Source: Streptomyces sp. BK340
Lineage (GTDB): Bacteria > Actinomycetota > Actinomycetes > Streptomycetales > Streptomycetaceae
Length of the DNA: 64,000 bases
Reading direction: 5' to 3'
Assembly: GCF_007827595.1 (NCBI RefSeq)
Contig: NZ_VISR01000025.1
Location: 112,151-176,150, forward strand
Part shown: positions 33,630 to 42,609 of the stretch, piece after piece
Layout of the letters: each line of letters starts with the position of its first letter
Numbering within the stretch: the first letter of the stretch is position 1
Notes under the pieces: generated by a model
Told to the model about the DNA's origin: nothing
Databases searched by the model: none
Seen by the model: only the letters and a program-made list of their open reading frames with translations
Program-made: the position numbers and the translations under genes

Positions 33630-35953
33630 TGGGCGCGGAACCCGCGGTCGCGGACCTGACGACCACCGACCCGGCAACCGTCGACCCGGCGACCACCGAC
33701 CCGGCGACCGCCGGCCTGACGACCACCGACCTGGCAGTGGGCGGGATGACCTGCGCGGCCTGTGTGAAGCGCGTAGAGAAGAAGCTCGGCCGACTCGACG
33801 GGGTCACGGCGGTCGTCAACCTGGCGACCGGGCGGGCTCGCGTGAGCCACCCGGCGCGGATCAGCCCCGAGGAACTCGTCACGGCCGTCGAGCAGGCCGG
33901 GTACACGGCAGAGATCCCGCAGCGTCCCGAGAAGCGGCTGCGCGAGCGTGGGGGAGGAGCGGGCCCGGAAGAGGAAGCACGTCAGGAGGCACGGCAGGAG
34001 CGTGACAGGCTCCTGGTCACCGCGCTGCTCGCGCTGCCCGTTCTCGTCCTGTCGATGGTGCCCGGCCTGCAGTTCCGCAACTGGCAGTGGCTGTGCTTCG
34101 TGCTGGCCGCCCCGGTGGCCGTGTGGGGGGCCTGGCCCTTCCACGAGCTGGCGGTGCGCGGGCTGCGGCACTCGGCGGCCACCATGGACACCCTCGTCTC
34201 CCTGGGGGCGCTGGCCTCCTTCACCTGGTCGGCGTACGCGCTGTTCCTCGGCGGCGCCGGGGATCCCGGCATGCGGATGCCGTTCACCCTGCTGCCCTCC
34301 GCATCGAGCGGTGCCGCGCATCTCTACCTCGAAGCGGCCGCCGGCGTACCGCTGTTCGTGCTGGCGGGCCGCTTCCTGGAAGCAAGGGCCCGGCGTGGGA
34401 CCGGGTCCGCGCTGCGGTCGCTCGCGGAACTCGTCGCCAAGGAGGTGGCGGTGCGCGAGAACGGCACGGAACGGCTGCTGCCCATCGAGGAGCTGACGGT
34501 CGGGCAGGTCTTCGTGGTGCGGCCAGGAGAGCGGGTCGCCACCGACGGTCAGGTGGTGGAGGGCGGTTCCGCGGTGGATCTGTCCCTGGTCACCGGAGAG
34601 AGCGCGCCCGTCGAGGCCGGGCCGGGCTCCGCGGTGACCGGCGGGTCCCTCAACACCGGCGGACTGCTGCTCGTACGGGCCACGGCGGTCGGCGCCGACA
34701 CCCGACTCGCCCGGATCACCGAGCTGGTGACGGAGGCGCAGGCGGGCAAGGCGCGGGCGCAGCGGCTGGCCGACTCGGTCGCCGGTGTCTTCGTGCCGGT
34801 CGTGCTCGCGCTGGCCGTCACGTCGCTCGGGTTCTGGCTCGGTGCGGGCGCCGATCCGCAGGCCGCCGTCACGGCCGCGGTGGCCGTCCTGGTGGTGGCG
34901 TGCCCGTGTGCGCTGGGCCTGGCGACCCCGACCGCGCTGATGGCGGCCACCGGCCGAGGGGCCCAGCTGGGTGTCCTGGTCAGCGGCCCGCAGGCCCTGG
35001 AGGGGCTGCGGCACATCGACACGGTCGTCCTGGACAAGACCGGCACCCTCACCTCCGGCCGGATGAGCGTCGCCAGGGTCACCGCCGTACCCGGCGGGCT
35101 CGGAAGGGACGCGGCGCTGCGGCTGGCCGCCGCGGTCGAACAGGGCTCGGAGCATCCACTCGGCAGGGCCGTCACCGCTCACACCCCCGGCTCGCTTCCG
35201 GCAGTGAGCGGCTTCCGGGCGGAGGCCGGCCGGGGCGTGTACGGACGGGTCGAGGGGCGGCTGGTCGAAGTCCTGGCCCCCGACGACCACTTGCCCACGA
35301 CGCTGGCCGAGGCGCTGCCGGTGGCAGAGGCCGCCGCACACACGCCGGTCCTGGTCCGCGTGGACGGGATCGCCGAGGCGCTGATCGAGGTCGGTGACGT
35401 CGTACGGCCCGGGGCCTACCGGGCGGTGGACCGGTTGCGGCGCCTCGGCGTACGGCCGGTGCTCGCCACCGGCGACCGCGAGGCACCCGCGCGGGCCGTC
35501 GCCACGGAGCTGGGCATCGAGGAGGTGCACGCCCGCTGCACACCCGAGGACAAGGCGTCCCTCGTACGAGACCTCCAGCAGCGGGGCCATCGGGTCGCCG
35601 TCATCGGGGACGGTGTGAACGACGCGGCCGCGCTGGCCGCCGCCGACCTGGGCATCGCCATGGGCGGCGGCACTGATGCCGCCATCGGGGCGGCCGACGT
35701 GACCCTGGTGCGCGGGGACATCGAGGTCCTCGCGGACGCGGTCCGCCTGGCTCGCCGCACCCTGGGCACCATTCGGGCCAACCTCGCCTGGGCGTTCGGA
35801 TACAACCTCGTGACGGTGCCGCTCGCCCTCGTGGGCCTGCTCACCCCGATGGTCGCCGCGGCGGCGATGTCGGTCAGTTCGCTGCTGGTGGTGGGCAACA
35901 GCCTTCGGCTGCGTACCTGGCAGCCGTCCTCTGCCGGGAGGCGTACCCGATGA
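33629..35953 (+). CDS. copA: copper-exporting CPx P-type ATPase
   Basis: A 774-residue P1B-type ATPase. An N-terminal HMA domain has GGMTCAACVKRVEKK with CxxC at residues 42-45; then eight membrane helices with the CPC metal site VACPCALGLATPTALM, actuator TGES, phosphorylation DKTGTLTSG, the SEHPLGRA loop and hinge GDGVNDAAALA. CPC with HMA of this type fits Cu(I) (possibly Ag(I)) export. Before the HMA is an odd Thr/Asp/Pro-rich run of DPATx repeats (residues 10-35) that looks like slippage-grown sequence. Coupled to the small gene upstream and, by ATGA, to the PCuAC gene downstream. No CsoR gene or CsoR-type operator seen. Confidence 0.94.
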   Translation: MGAEPAVADLTTTDPATVDPATTDPATAGLTTTDLAVGGMTCAACVKRVEKKLGRLDGVTAVVNLATGRARVSHPARISPEELVTAVEQAGYTAEIPQRPEKRLRERGGGAGPEEEARQEARQERDRLLVTALLALPVLVLSMVPGLQFRNWQWLCFVLAAPVAVWGAWPFHELAVRGLRHSAATMDTLVSLGALASFTWSAYALFLGGAGDPGMRMPFTLLPSASSGAAHLYLEAAAGVPLFVLAGRFLEARARRGTGSALRSLAELVAKEVAVRENGTERLLPIEELTVGQVFVVRPGERVATDGQVVEGGSAVDLSLVTGESAPVEAGPGSAVTGGSLNTGGLLLVRATAVGADTRLARITELVTEAQAGKARAQRLADSVAGVFVPVVLALAVTSLGFWLGAGADPQAAVTAAVAVLVVACPCALGLATPTALMAATGRGAQLGVLVSGPQALEGLRHIDTVVLDKTGTLTSGRMSVARVTAVPGGLGRDAALRLAAAVEQGSEHPLGRAVTAHTPGSLPAVSGFRAEAGRGVYGRVEGRLVEVLAPDDHLPTTLAEALPVAEAAAHTPVLVRVDGIAEALIEVGDVVRPGAYRAVDRLRRLGVRPVLATGDREAPARAVATELGIEEVHARCTPEDKASLVRDLQQRGHRVAVIGDGVNDAAALAAADLGIAMGGGTDAAIGAADVTLVRGDIEVLADAVRLARRTLGTIRANLAWAFGYNLVTVPLALVGLLTPMVAAAAMSVSSLLVVGNSLRLRTWQPSSAGRRTR

Positions 35954-36459
35954 CCGAGCAGAGCCCGTGGCGTCCCACCCGGCGCCGGCTGACCGACACC
36001 CTCCTCGCGGCCCTCGCACCCGTCACGGCGTGCAGCCTGGCCCTCGGCGGCCTGACCACGTGGGTCGGCGCCGGGAAGGCGGGCAGCCCGGCCCGCGTCA
36101 CCGTTTCGAAGGCGCGGGTCCTCCTGCCGTACGGCGACACGAAGGAGACGGCCGCCTTCTTCGACCTCTCCAACGCCGGCGGCGCAGACGACCGGCTGGT
36201 CGAGGTCACGTCCTCCCGAACCGGCGGCCGGATCACTCTCAGCCGGCATCGCAGCACCGGCTCAGGAGCCGCGACCAAGACCGACACCGACTCGGCGGTC
36301 GTCCCCGCGGGCCGCACCGTGTCCATGTCGCCGCACGGCCTGGACGTGAACCTGCGGGCCGGGGCCGGGTGGCGCACCGGTGACCTCGTGCCGTTCACGC
36401 TGCACTTCGAGCACGGCGGGGCCGTCGAGGCGCTCGCGGTGGTGATCCGCCCCGGCTGA
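35950..36459 (+). CDS. PCu(A)C-type periplasmic copper chaperone
   Basis: A 169-residue exported protein: a short basic N-terminus, one hydrophobic helix (about 17-42) as signal or anchor, then a PCuAC beta-barrel (VTVSKARVLLPYGDTKETAAFFDLSN, VEVTSSRTGGRITLSRH, PAGRTVSMSPHGLDVNL, DLVPFTLHFEHGGAVE). The family's Cu(I) site uses H-x-M and M-x-n-H-x-M; here SRHRS and SMSPHGLDV keep His and Met but the site looks degenerate. In Streptomyces such proteins deliver copper to cytochrome oxidase with Sco. Coupled to copA by 4 bp. Confidence 0.82.
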   Translation: MTEQSPWRPTRRRLTDTLLAALAPVTACSLALGGLTTWVGAGKAGSPARVTVSKARVLLPYGDTKETAAFFDLSNAGGADDRLVEVTSSRTGGRITLSRHRSTGSGAATKTDTDSAVVPAGRTVSMSPHGLDVNLRAGAGWRTGDLVPFTLHFEHGGAVEALAVVIRPG

Positions 36460-36617
36460 CGGCGGTCCCGGCCTCCCCTCGGATGTCGGATCGAACGCGT
36501 CACCCGTTCCCGCCATATGAGGTGTTCTGGATCACATCACGCCGGTTGAGTGACACGGCGGGGGAAATTCCGTACCGACGGATGATGACGGACAGCCAGA
36601 TGCGAGGATGAGACGCC

Positions 36618-37259
36618 ATGACAGCAGGGTGGTGTTCTCGCACGGTACGGGCCGCGGTGTTCGCGGCCGTCTGTGTGCTGCTCGCCGCCCTGGGCCACGT
36701 CATGATGTCGGGTCAGCACGTGCCCGGGTGGGCACTGGCCGCAGGCCTGGCCGTCACCGGTGCCGCAGGCTGGTCCCTGGCGGGCCGTGAGCGCGGGGTC
36801 CCGCTGATCGTGACTGTCGTGGTCGCCGCCCAGGCGGCGCTGCACGAGGCATTCTCGTTCGCCCAGTCGGCCTCCGCGCCCATGCCGTCGATGCCGATGG
36901 ACTCCATGGACATGGGCTCCATGGGACACATGGACATGAGCGGCACGGATCACCTGGCGCACATGGGCCACACCATGGGCGACGGCTCGTCGTCCTTCGG
37001 AATGCTCGCCGCCCACCTCTTCGCCGCCCTGCTGTGCGGTCTGTGGCTGGCGTACGGCGAGCAGGCCGCGTTCCGCATCCTGCGGGCCGCGGCCGCGCGG
37101 CTCGCGGCACCGCTGCGGCTGCTGCTCGCCCTGCCCGACACACCGGTCCGGCCGCGGCCGCGCGTCCGCCGGCGTCGCTCGCGGCGTGCGCCGCGGCTGC
37201 TTCTCCTCGTCCACTCGATCATCTCGCGGGGTCCGCCCGCCGGGGTCGCTGTCGCCTGA
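36618..37259 (+). CDS. integral membrane protein with a Met/His-rich copper-type loop
   Basis: A 213-residue protein with four predicted helices (about 12-30, 37-54, 62-80 and 128-148). Between helices 3 and 4 an external loop at 88-121 has eleven or more Met plus His in MxM and HM patterns (PMPSMPMDSMDMGS, GHMDMSG, HLAHMGHTM), typical of Cu(I) binding in CopC/CopM-like proteins. The C-terminus is strongly basic (RPRPRVRRRRSRRAPR) and probably cytoplasmic. It follows the PCuAC gene at 158 bp and precedes an ECF sigma gene, so a copper sensor or uptake role is likely but unproven. No family name known to me. Confidence 0.72.
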   Translation: MTAGWCSRTVRAAVFAAVCVLLAALGHVMMSGQHVPGWALAAGLAVTGAAGWSLAGRERGVPLIVTVVVAAQAALHEAFSFAQSASAPMPSMPMDSMDMGSMGHMDMSGTDHLAHMGHTMGDGSSSFGMLAAHLFAALLCGLWLAYGEQAAFRILRAAAARLAAPLRLLLALPDTPVRPRPRVRRRRSRRAPRLLLLVHSIISRGPPAGVAVA

Positions 37260-37429
37260 CGACAGCCGGTTTCCCGAGGCCGCCCCGTGCGCCTCGGGCC
37301 TCGGCCGTACGCCCGCGCCACGCCGTACCCCCGCGTGAGCGCCCGTAGGGCCCATTCCCCTCTCACCGGACCCCCGGCACCCGATCGTGCCCGCGGCCCG
37401 GATCCCGGATGACCCGAGAAGGACACCAG

Positions 37430-38086
37430 GTGATCACTCCTGCCCTGCCCACCTCGCCCGAAGACAGCGCCGTCGGCGGCAAAACGGTGTCGACCGACGA
37501 GTCGATCACCGCGTGGGCCCTTGCGGCCCGGGGCGGCGACCCCCGTGCCGTGGAGCGTTTCGTGCGTGCGTTGCACCGCGACGTCCTGCGCTACGTCGCC
37601 CATCTGTGCGCCGACCCCCAGGCCGTGGACGACCTGGCGCAGGACACCTTCCTGCGGGCGCTCGGCAGCCTGCACCGCTTCGAGGGCCGTTCCTCGGCCC
37701 GCGCCTGGCTGCTGTCCATCGCCCGCCGCGCCGTCATCGACAGCTACCGGTACGCGGCCGCCCGGCCCCGGCTGTCCGACGTCCCGGACTGGCAGACGGC
37801 CGTGGAACGGGCCCAGCCGCGCGACCTGCCCGGCTTCGACGAGGGCATCGCCCTGCTGGATCTGCTGGCCGCCCTGCCGGACGAGCGCCGCGAGGCGTTC
37901 GTCCTCACCCAGTTGGCCGGTCTGCCGTACGCGGAGGCGGCCGCGGCGAGCGGCTGTCCGGTGGGCACCGTGCGCTCCCGCGTGGCGCGGGCCCGCGCCA
38001 CGCTGATCGATCTGCTGGACGATCGGGGCAGCTCCCACGCCCCCGAGGCAGTGGGGGGCGACGCGCCCGCCGTCGTGGCGGTCTGA
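37430..38086 (+). CDS. ECF-type RNA polymerase sigma factor
   Basis: A 218-residue sigma-70 family protein with region 2 (ALHRDVLRYVAHLCADPQAV, DDLAQDTFLRALGSL, then RSSARAWLLSIARRAVID) and region 4 (LPDERREAFVLTQLAGLPYAEA, GCPVGTVRSRVARARATLID). GTG 37430 has AGG 7 bp upstream; an in-frame ATG at 37409 is the alternative. Directly after the Met-rich membrane protein and ended by a strong hairpin, so it belongs to the copper group and may be released when copper binds that protein, but no classical anti-sigma domain is visible next to it. Confidence 0.88.
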   Translation: MITPALPTSPEDSAVGGKTVSTDESITAWALAARGGDPRAVERFVRALHRDVLRYVAHLCADPQAVDDLAQDTFLRALGSLHRFEGRSSARAWLLSIARRAVIDSYRYAAARPRLSDVPDWQTAVERAQPRDLPGFDEGIALLDLLAALPDERREAFVLTQLAGLPYAEAAAASGCPVGTVRSRVARARATLIDLLDDRGSSHAPEAVGGDAPAVVAV

Positions 38087-38095
38087 GTCCGCCGT

Positions 38096-38123
38096 GAGGG
38101 TGCCGGTCTCTGCCGGCACCCTC
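38096..38123 (+). terminator. strong hairpin after the sigma gene
   Basis: Perfect 11-bp inverted repeat GAGGGTGCCGG / CCGGCACCCTC with a 6-base loop, 9 bp after the sigma stop. It separates the copper genes from the transporter/isonitrile operon that begins at 38230. Confidence 0.75.
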
Positions 38124-38229
38124 GGCTTCGGCGGTGTCGACCGGGCGGGAACTCCAGGCATGTCCGCCCCGACTACTGGACCGGGCGACGGACGTTCGCC
38201 CGAGTACCAAGTGGACCTGGAGACATTCG

Positions 38230-39297
38230 ATGCGTGTGCGTGTGTGGGGCGGTACCGCGGCCCTCGTGCTCGGCGGCCTGCTGACGGCGGGCTGTGGCGG
38301 GGGGAAGGAAGCGGCGGACGAGAGCGCGGGCAAGGCCGTCTCCGGCGGCTATCCGGTGTCGGTCACCGACTGCACGGGCGCCAGGACGACATTCTCCGCC
38401 GCACCGAAGAGGATCGTCACCAGCAACGCCTCCGCCCTGGAGCTGCTGCTCCGCCTCGGCGCGGGGGACCGCGTGATCGGCACCGGCTTCCCGCCCGGCA
38501 AGGGCAGCCTGCCGCGCGATCTCGACGCGAGGGCGCGGAAGGTCGAGGTTCTCAGTGAGAGCGTCATACCCAAGGAGAAGCTCCTCGGATCCGGCGCCGA
38601 TCTGTACCTGGACACCTTCGCCTCCATGGGCGGCATGGGCGGCGGGGGCATGGGGGACGCGCCGACCGAGGAGGAGTTCCGGGCGGCCGGGATCAAGCAC
38701 ATCCACCTGAAGTCCACGGCCTGCGCCGCCGGGAGCAGGACCCCGGTCACCGACCTGTCGGCGGTCGAGGCCGACATCACCTCCCTCGGCGCGGTCACCG
38801 GCACGAGTGCCAGGGCCGAGGAACTCGTCGCCGGGATGCGGCAGAAGGTGGCCGCCGTCCGGAAGGCCGCCGGCGGCAGGCCGGAGAGCGCTCGGCCGAC
38901 GTACTTCTTCTTCGACTACGACGCCGGCACCAAGCAGCCCACCGTCACCTGCAACCGCCAGATCGCCAACGCGGTGATCACCCTGGCCGGCGCCCGCAAC
39001 GTCTTCGCCGACTGCGACGGCGACTTCAAGCAGGTCGGCTGGGAGGACGTGATCTCCAGGAACCCGGACTGGATCCAGCTCGGGGTGCGCGACCGGGGCA
39101 GCGACGCGGCCGACGAGAAGGCCTTCGAGGAGGCGGAGAACTGGCTGAGGTCCAACCCGGCCACCAAGGGGCTGAAGGCGGTGCAGGAGGGCCACTTCGT
39201 GCGCGTCGGCTCCGAGCGGACCACCATCGCCGGGGTGGAGAACGCCGACACGGTCGAGGCGATCGCCCGGGCCCTTCACCCCGGGAAGGTCCGTTGA
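38230..39297 (+). CDS. metal-chelate ABC transporter substrate-binding lipoprotein (FecB/BtuF type)
   Basis: A 355-residue lipoprotein: lipobox LTAGC at 18-22, then a type III (helical-backbone) binding protein (VSVTDCTGARTTF, PKRIVTSNASALELLLRLGA, GWEDVISRNPDWIQLGV). Residues 131-142 form an inserted Gly/Met loop, SMGGMGGGGMGD, followed by HIH at 157-159; such a Met cluster is unusual in siderophore or B12 binders and hints at a soft-metal ligand. ATG 38230 follows GGAG. First gene of a tight operon with permease, ATPase, MFS exporter and isonitrile genes, so it likely imports the metal complex of the cluster's own product. Confidence 0.88.
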   Translation: MRVRVWGGTAALVLGGLLTAGCGGGKEAADESAGKAVSGGYPVSVTDCTGARTTFSAAPKRIVTSNASALELLLRLGAGDRVIGTGFPPGKGSLPRDLDARARKVEVLSESVIPKEKLLGSGADLYLDTFASMGGMGGGGMGDAPTEEEFRAAGIKHIHLKSTACAAGSRTPVTDLSAVEADITSLGAVTGTSARAEELVAGMRQKVAAVRKAAGGRPESARPTYFFFDYDAGTKQPTVTCNRQIANAVITLAGARNVFADCDGDFKQVGWEDVISRNPDWIQLGVRDRGSDAADEKAFEEAENWLRSNPATKGLKAVQEGHFVRVGSERTTIAGVENADTVEAIARALHPGKVR

Positions 39298-40370
39298 CGG
39301 TGCTGTCCACGCCGACCGCGTCCCGCCGTCCGCGGACGCAGACGCGGACTCTTCCCGTGGTGTCGCTCGCCCTGGTCCTCGGCGCGGCGCTGCTCGCCGC
39401 GCTGACCGCGGCCGTCGCCTGGGGCTCGACCTCCATCGCGCCGGGCGAGGTGTGGAACGTGGTGTGGCGCCGGCTGTCCGGTGACGCGCCGCGACCGGGC
39501 ACCGACGACCTCATCGTGTGGCAACTACGCTTCCCACGCGCCCTGTTGGCGACACTCGTCGGCGCCGGCCTCGGTCTCGTCGGTACGGCGGTGCAGGCCC
39601 TGGTGCGCAACCCGCTGGCCGACCCGTACCTGCTGGGCATCTCCAACGGCGCCTCGCTCGGCGCGGTCGCCGCCCTCGTGCTCGGACTCGGTGCGGGCGG
39701 AGCGCTGGGCCTCGGTCTGTCCGGCGCGGCCTTCGCCGGAGCGCTGGCCACCTTCGCCCTGGTCTGGGCGGTGGCCCGGCGCGGCGGCGGCTTCGCACCG
39801 CTCAGACTGGTGCTGGCCGGCGTGGCCGTCGGCCAGTTCCTGTCCGGCTTCACCAGCTACCTGGTGTTGCGGGCCGGGGACGAGCAGCAGACGCACAGCG
39901 TCCTGTTCTGGCTCATGGGCAGCCTCGGCGGAGCGAGTTGGCAACTGCTCGCCGTGCCCGCCGTGACTGTGCCGATCGCCCTGCTGTGGCTGCAGGCCCG
40001 CGCCCGCGGGCTGAACGCCCTGCTGATGGGCGACGAGACGGCCGCCGGACTCGGTATCGACGTCGGCCGCCTGCGCCGCGAGCTGTTCACGGTGACCAGC
40101 GTGCTGACCGGTGTCCTGGTCGCGGTCTCCGGTGCGATCGCCTTCGTCGCGCTGATGGTGCCGCACGTGTGCCGCCTGCTCGTCGGCGGCGACCACCGGC
40201 GCCTGCTGCCCGTCTCCGCGCTGTGCGGTGCCCTGCTGCTGGTCGTGGTCGACATCGTCTGCCGGACGGCCATGGACACGCAGGAGCTGCCGGTCGGCGT
40301 GGTGACGTCGCTGCTCGGAGCCCCCGCGCTCCTGTACCTGCTGGACCGGCGCCTCGGGAGCGGCAGTTGA
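39294..40370 (+). CDS. FecCD-type metal-chelate ABC permease
   Basis: A 358-residue permease with about ten membrane helices and the FecCD hallmarks: FPRALLATLVGAGLGLVGTA, QALVRNPLADPYLLGISNGA, MGSLGGASW, and LMGDETAAGLGIDV plus VPHVCRLLVGGDHR in the ATPase-contact loops. Start is a TTG overlapping the lipoprotein stop as TTGA, with GGGAAGG before it. A single FecCD gene implies a homodimer, as in BtuC. Works with the binding protein and ATPase on either side. Confidence 0.92.
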   Translation: MTVLSTPTASRRPRTQTRTLPVVSLALVLGAALLAALTAAVAWGSTSIAPGEVWNVVWRRLSGDAPRPGTDDLIVWQLRFPRALLATLVGAGLGLVGTAVQALVRNPLADPYLLGISNGASLGAVAALVLGLGAGGALGLGLSGAAFAGALATFALVWAVARRGGGFAPLRLVLAGVAVGQFLSGFTSYLVLRAGDEQQTHSVLFWLMGSLGGASWQLLAVPAVTVPIALLWLQARARGLNALLMGDETAAGLGIDVGRLRRELFTVTSVLTGVLVAVSGAIAFVALMVPHVCRLLVGGDHRRLLPVSALCGALLLVVVDIVCRTAMDTQELPVGVVTSLLGAPALLYLLDRRLGSGS

Positions 40371-41203
40371 GGATCGACATCGAGGACCTGCACGTCGCCT
40401 ACGCCGGGCGCACGGTCGTGGCGGGTGCCCGGCTCATCGCCGGCCAGGGCGAGATCACCGGCCTGGTCGGCCCGAACGGCAGTGGCAAATCGACGCTCCT
40501 GCGCACCGTCTACCGGCACCTGCGACCCGCCGCGGGACGCGTGCTGCTGGCCGGCACCGACCTGCGCGAGCTGACCCCCGTCGAGTCGGCCCGGCACATC
40601 GCGGCCCTCCCGCAGGAGCGCGGCAGCGACTTCGAGCTGAGCGTGCGCGAGGTCGTGGCCATGGGCCGTACGCCCTACAAGCGTGCCTTCGCCGGGGAGG
40701 ACGCCGCCGACCGGGACATCGTCCTGCGGGCACTCGTCGACGTCGGCATGGCGGAGCACGCCGGACGCCGGTTCACGGCCCTGTCCGGCGGCGAGCGCCA
40801 ACGGGTCCTGCTGGCCCGCGCGTTCGCCCAGGACCCGGACGTGCTGGTCCTGGACGAGCCGACCAACCATCTCGACGTCCGGCACCAGGTCGAACTGCTC
40901 GCCCTGCTGCGTGCCCGGCGCCGTACGACCCTGGTGTCGCTGCACGACCTCAACGCGGCCGCCTCCGTGTGCGACCGGCTGCATGTGCTGCACGCCGGAA
41001 CCGTGGTCGCCTCGGGGCCGCCGCGCGAGGTCCTTACCCCGGCGCTGATGGCCGAGGTGTTCGGCGTACGGGCGGCCGTCGTCGACCACCCCCTCACCGG
41101 CGACCCGCTGATCGCCTTCGACCACCGCGCCGGGAACTCCGAGGCCGTTCGCCCCGACTTGTGGGACGGGGCCGCCGACCGGCGGTCCACGTGCGAAGGG
41201 TGA
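40367..41203 (+). CDS. metal-chelate ABC transporter ATPase (FecE type)
   Basis: A 278-residue ABC ATPase: Walker A GPNGSGKST, Q-loop ALPQERG, signature LSGGERQRVLLARA, Walker B VLVLDEPTNHLD, H-loop LVSLHDLNAA, and the C-terminal tail typical for FecE/FhuC (EVLTPALMAEVFGVRAAVVD). TTG start overlaps the permease stop as TTGA, with GGGAG before it; long frames starting further upstream are overlaps with the permease gene. Energises import of the chelate. Confidence 0.93.
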   Translation: MRIDIEDLHVAYAGRTVVAGARLIAGQGEITGLVGPNGSGKSTLLRTVYRHLRPAAGRVLLAGTDLRELTPVESARHIAALPQERGSDFELSVREVVAMGRTPYKRAFAGEDAADRDIVLRALVDVGMAEHAGRRFTALSGGERQRVLLARAFAQDPDVLVLDEPTNHLDVRHQVELLALLRARRRTTLVSLHDLNAAASVCDRLHVLHAGTVVASGPPREVLTPALMAEVFGVRAAVVDHPLTGDPLIAFDHRAGNSEAVRPDLWDGAADRRSTCEG

Positions 41204-41214
41204 GGGGCGGCAGG

Positions 41215-42609
41215 GTGACACACGAGGGGCCCGGCTCGGAACAACCCGGTGACATACCCGGCGGTGCCGACCACTGGCCGCTGGTTGGGCTGGCGGGCCT
41301 GCTGTCGTTCGTGGCGATGCTCGACATGAACATCGTCAACGTGGCCCTCGCGGACATCGCCGACGGCCTGCGGGTGTCCTCGGCGACCGCCCAGTGGGCC
41401 GTACTCGGCTACCAGCTCCCCGTGGTGGCACTGCTGTTGCCCGCAGGACGATGGCTGGACGGGGTGAGCCTGCGCCCGGCCGTGCTGTCCGCCACCGCGG
41501 GCTTCGCCCTGTGCAGTGCGCTCGCGGCCCTCGCACCCTGGGCGGTCTGGCTGATCGCCGCCCGGCTCGCCCAGGGTGCCTTCGCCGCCGCGCTGTTCGT
41601 CCTGATGCCGGTCCTCGCGATCCGATCCGTACGGCCCGAGGCACGTGGCCGGGCCATGAGCGTGCCCGCGACCCTGGGCCCGCTGGGCGCGGTCACCGGA
41701 CCGGCCGTGGGCGGTCTGCTGCTGGACCACTTCGGCTGGCACTCCGTGTTCCTGGTGAAGCTCCCGTTCTGCGCGCTCGCACTGGTGGTGGCGTGGCGCG
41801 CGCTGCCGCGCGAGGGACGGCTGCGCCTGCCCGGCCGACGCGAGTCGGCGGACGCGCTCCTGGTCGCGGGCGGCGTGGCCGTGCTGCTGCTGGCGCTGAC
41901 CCTGGCTGCGGACACGGACACCCCGGCGTGGCTGCTGCTCGCGCTCGCCGCCCTACCGCCGGTGTGGCGGTGGCTGCGCGGCCCGGGCGGCCGCCCGGTG
42001 GCCGACGTGCTGCGGGCCTCGGCGCTGCTGCGGCCGCACGGCGCCGTGCTGGCCCTCGCGACCGGCTTCGCCGCCCTGCACTATGTCGTCGCCCTGCACC
42101 TTCAGCGCGAGGACGGTGCCAGCGCCACGGCCACCGGCCTCACGGTCCTCGCCTTCCCGCTCGCCATGGGCCTGGCCGGACCGCTCGGCGGGCGCCTGGC
42201 GGATCGGTACGGTGCCCGTCCGGTCGCCGTGACCGGAGCCGTGCTCACCGCGTCCGGCCTCCTGTTGTGCGTGCCGCTGGGCGACGGTTGGTCGCTGCTG
42301 GACGTGGCCTGGCGGCTGGCGCTCGCCGGCCTCGGCATGGGCCTGAACGGCGGACCGGCCCAGGCCCTGGTCATGGGCGCCGCCCCACCGGACCGGACGG
42401 CCACCGTCGGGTCCACGGTGCAGCTCGCCCGCAGTCTCGGCTTCACGCTCGGCCCCGCGCTGGCCACCACCGCCTGGACCCTGGCCGGTGCCCGGGCCGG
42501 GCTGTATCTGGCCGCCGTCGCCGCCTGCCTCGCCGTACCGCTGCTCGCCCGGCCCGGCCGGCGGCCCACCCCCCTCTCCGAGAAGTCCGCCGACTCCGTT
42601 TCCCCCTGA
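41215..42609 (+). CDS. MFS exporter (DHA2/EmrB-QacA type)
   Basis: A 464-residue major-facilitator with 12-14 helices. N-terminal half has FVAMLDMNIVNVALADIADGL and VLGYQLPVVALLLPAGRWLDG (DHA2-like motif), the motif GRAMSVPATLGPLGAVTGPAVGG and the loop LADRYGARPVAV. GTG 41215 lies 11 bp after the ATPase gene. It most likely exports the isonitrile product of the operon. Its last ~75 bp, with stop and the following Shine-Dalgarno, are the parent sequence of the tandem array that follows. Confidence 0.88.
   Translation: MTHEGPGSEQPGDIPGGADHWPLVGLAGLLSFVAMLDMNIVNVALADIADGLRVSSATAQWAVLGYQLPVVALLLPAGRWLDGVSLRPAVLSATAGFALCSALAALAPWAVWLIAARLAQGAFAAALFVLMPVLAIRSVRPEARGRAMSVPATLGPLGAVTGPAVGGLLLDHFGWHSVFLVKLPFCALALVVAWRALPREGRLRLPGRRESADALLVAGGVAVLLLALTLAADTDTPAWLLLALAALPPVWRWLRGPGGRPVADVLRASALLRPHGAVLALATGFAALHYVVALHLQREDGASATATGLTVLAFPLAMGLAGPLGGRLADRYGARPVAVTGAVLTASGLLLCVPLGDGWSLLDVAWRLALAGLGMGLNGGPAQALVMGAAPPDRTATVGSTVQLARSLGFTLGPALATTAWTLAGARAGLYLAAVAACLAVPLLARPGRRPTPLSEKSADSVSP

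Noticed and set aside
36460..36617. CsoR-type copper operator upstream of the Met-rich protein
   Set aside because: I looked for an ATAC-CC/GG-GTAT-like palindrome and found none here or before the copper ATPase.
38124..38229. Cobalamin riboswitch before the FecB-like lipoprotein gene
   Set aside because: The B12-box and the long structured leader are missing; the gap between hairpin and start is only 106 bp.
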